This document shows, in pieces, positions 6,015 through 6,681 of a stretch of DNA of 6,681 bases. The first letter of the stretch is position 1; the number at the start of each line of letters is the position of its first letter. The notes below the pieces were generated by a model, which worked only from the letters and a program-made list of their open reading frames with translations, was not told where the DNA came from and searched no databases. The translations under genes were made by a program, and so were the position numbers. Origin of the DNA: an uncultured Treponema sp. (GTDB lineage Bacteria; Spirochaetota; Spirochaetia; Treponematales; Treponemataceae); NCBI GenBank assembly GCA_937891125.1, contig CALAEZ010000271.1, positions 1-6,681 of the forward strand, in the 5' to 3' direction.

Positions 6015-6681
6015 ATGGCGCTTTCAGAGTTAGAACAGAGTTATGTAGAAAAGATGCATCAGAAGATAACGCAACATATCGATAACAAGGCGCTTATCGC
6101 TCGTCTTGCGTCCATTATCGAAAAAAATGACCCCATTCCACAGGAATTGTACGAAAAATATGATGTAAAGCGCGGGCTTCGTAATGCAAATGGTACTGGT
6201 GTGCTTGTCGGACTTACGCATGTCGGCGATGTTGTCGGCTATGACATACAAGACGGCAAGAAGGTTGCTGTTCCCGGCCGTCTTATGTACCGCGGCTACA
6301 ATGTCGAAAGCCTCATTCAGGACGCAGAAAAGCACAATCAGTTTGGCTACGAGCAGTGCGCGTATCTCCTTTTGTTCGGAAAATTGCCGACTGCAAGCGA
6401 ACTCGAAGAATTCAACGCGCTTTTGGGTGAACTCCGCACATTGCCCGAAAACTTTACCGAAGACATGATTATGAAGGCTCCGTCTGCCGATGTTATGAAC
6501 AAACTTGCGCGCGGCGTTTTGGCCTCGTATTCCTACGACCCGAATCCCGAAGACCGCTCGCTTTCAAATGTGCTGCGCCAGTGTATCGCGCTCATCTCGC
6601 GCTTTTCAACGCTCACGGCGTACGGCTATCAGGCAAAACGCCGCTATTACGACGGAAAATCGATGTACATTCACAATCCGC
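6015..6681 (+). CDS. gltA: Citrate synthase, N-terminal part (cut by window edge)
   Basis: Citrate synthase condenses acetyl-CoA and oxaloacetate to citrate, the entry to the oxidative branch that supplies 2-oxoglutarate for glutamate. Only the first 222 codons are present and the frame is open at the edge; from memory, relatives are about 450 residues long. Recognisable stretches are ELYEKYDVKRGLRNANGTGV (44-63), GRLMYRGYNVESL (88-100), FGYEQCAYLLLFGKLPT (110-126), APSADVMNKLARGVLASYSY (155-174) and AYGYQAKRRYYDGKSMYIH (202-220). These match the clostridial type closely, as I recall it. The catalytic histidines and aspartate lie beyond the window and cannot be checked. The start at 6015 follows GGGGG (6005-6009) by five bases. 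An in-frame ATG at 5949 would add 22 residues but abuts the -10 box and has no ribosome binding site. The gene has its own promoter. The symbol follows common usage; citZ would serve equally. Confidence 0.93.
   Translation, partial: MALSELEQSYVEKMHQKITQHIDNKALIARLASIIEKNDPIPQELYEKYDVKRGLRNANGTGVLVGLTHVGDVVGYDIQDGKKVAVPGRLMYRGYNVESLIQDAEKHNQFGYEQCAYLLLFGKLPTASELEEFNALLGELRTLPENFTEDMIMKAPSADVMNKLARGVLASYSYDPNPEDRSLSNVLRQCIALISRFSTLTAYGYQAKRRYYDGKSMYIHNP

Noticed and set aside
6030..6468. Open frames on both strands overlapping citrate synthase
   Set aside because: They are shadows of the citrate synthase frame, which runs uninterrupted to the window edge and matches a known family along its length.
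1..6681. CRISPR array, insertion sequence, tRNA/rRNA gene, phage or defence module
   Set aside because: I saw no regularly spaced repeats, transposase motifs, terminal inverted repeats with target duplications, tRNA cloverleaf or rRNA sequence. The coding regions are accounted for by the four genes described.

Overview
The window is an ordinary bacterial chromosomal segment with four genes, one of them cut by the right edge. The best-guess source is a treponeme-like spirochete or another host-associated anaerobe. The support is a near-complete pyruvate phosphate dikinase, a lipoprotein with a C-terminal domain of the kind that is abundant in Treponema, and a citrate synthase of the type found in clostridia. 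I made this assignment by recognising families, not by a database search, and I cannot name the species.

Layout. Positions 86-1537 (minus strand) hold asnS, asparaginyl-tRNA synthetase. It is divergent from ppdK (1773-4463, plus), pyruvate phosphate dikinase. The 235-base gap between them carries a near-consensus promoter for ppdK. After ppdK come three successive hairpins, the last followed by a T-tract and forming a clear intrinsic terminator. Positions 4649-5839 (plus) encode a predicted lipoprotein: signal peptide with lipobox, a long acidic Ala/Glu/Ser/Thr-rich tether, and a cysteine-containing C-terminal domain resembling DUF1566/Lcl-type domains. The 175-base gap at 5840-6014 holds a strong hairpin without a T-tract and a promoter with a perfect -10 box. 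Positions 6015-6681 (plus) are the first 222 codons of citrate synthase, still open at the edge.

How the genes relate. PPDK and citrate synthase both belong to central carbon metabolism: PPDK interconverts PEP and pyruvate using pyrophosphate, and citrate synthase starts the oxidative branch towards 2-oxoglutarate and glutamate. They appear to be separate transcription units, because a terminator and another gene lie between them. AsnRS is housekeeping. The lipoprotein has no evident metabolic link to its neighbours.

I found no CRISPR array, insertion sequence, tRNA, rRNA, phage gene or defence system, and no convincing new multi-gene system. The observations worth following are in the non-coding parts: a hairpin enclosing the asnS stop codon, palindromes at the ppdK and lipoprotein promoters, a motif shared by the lipoprotein and citrate synthase upstream regions, and a possible alternative fold around the citrate synthase ribosome binding site.
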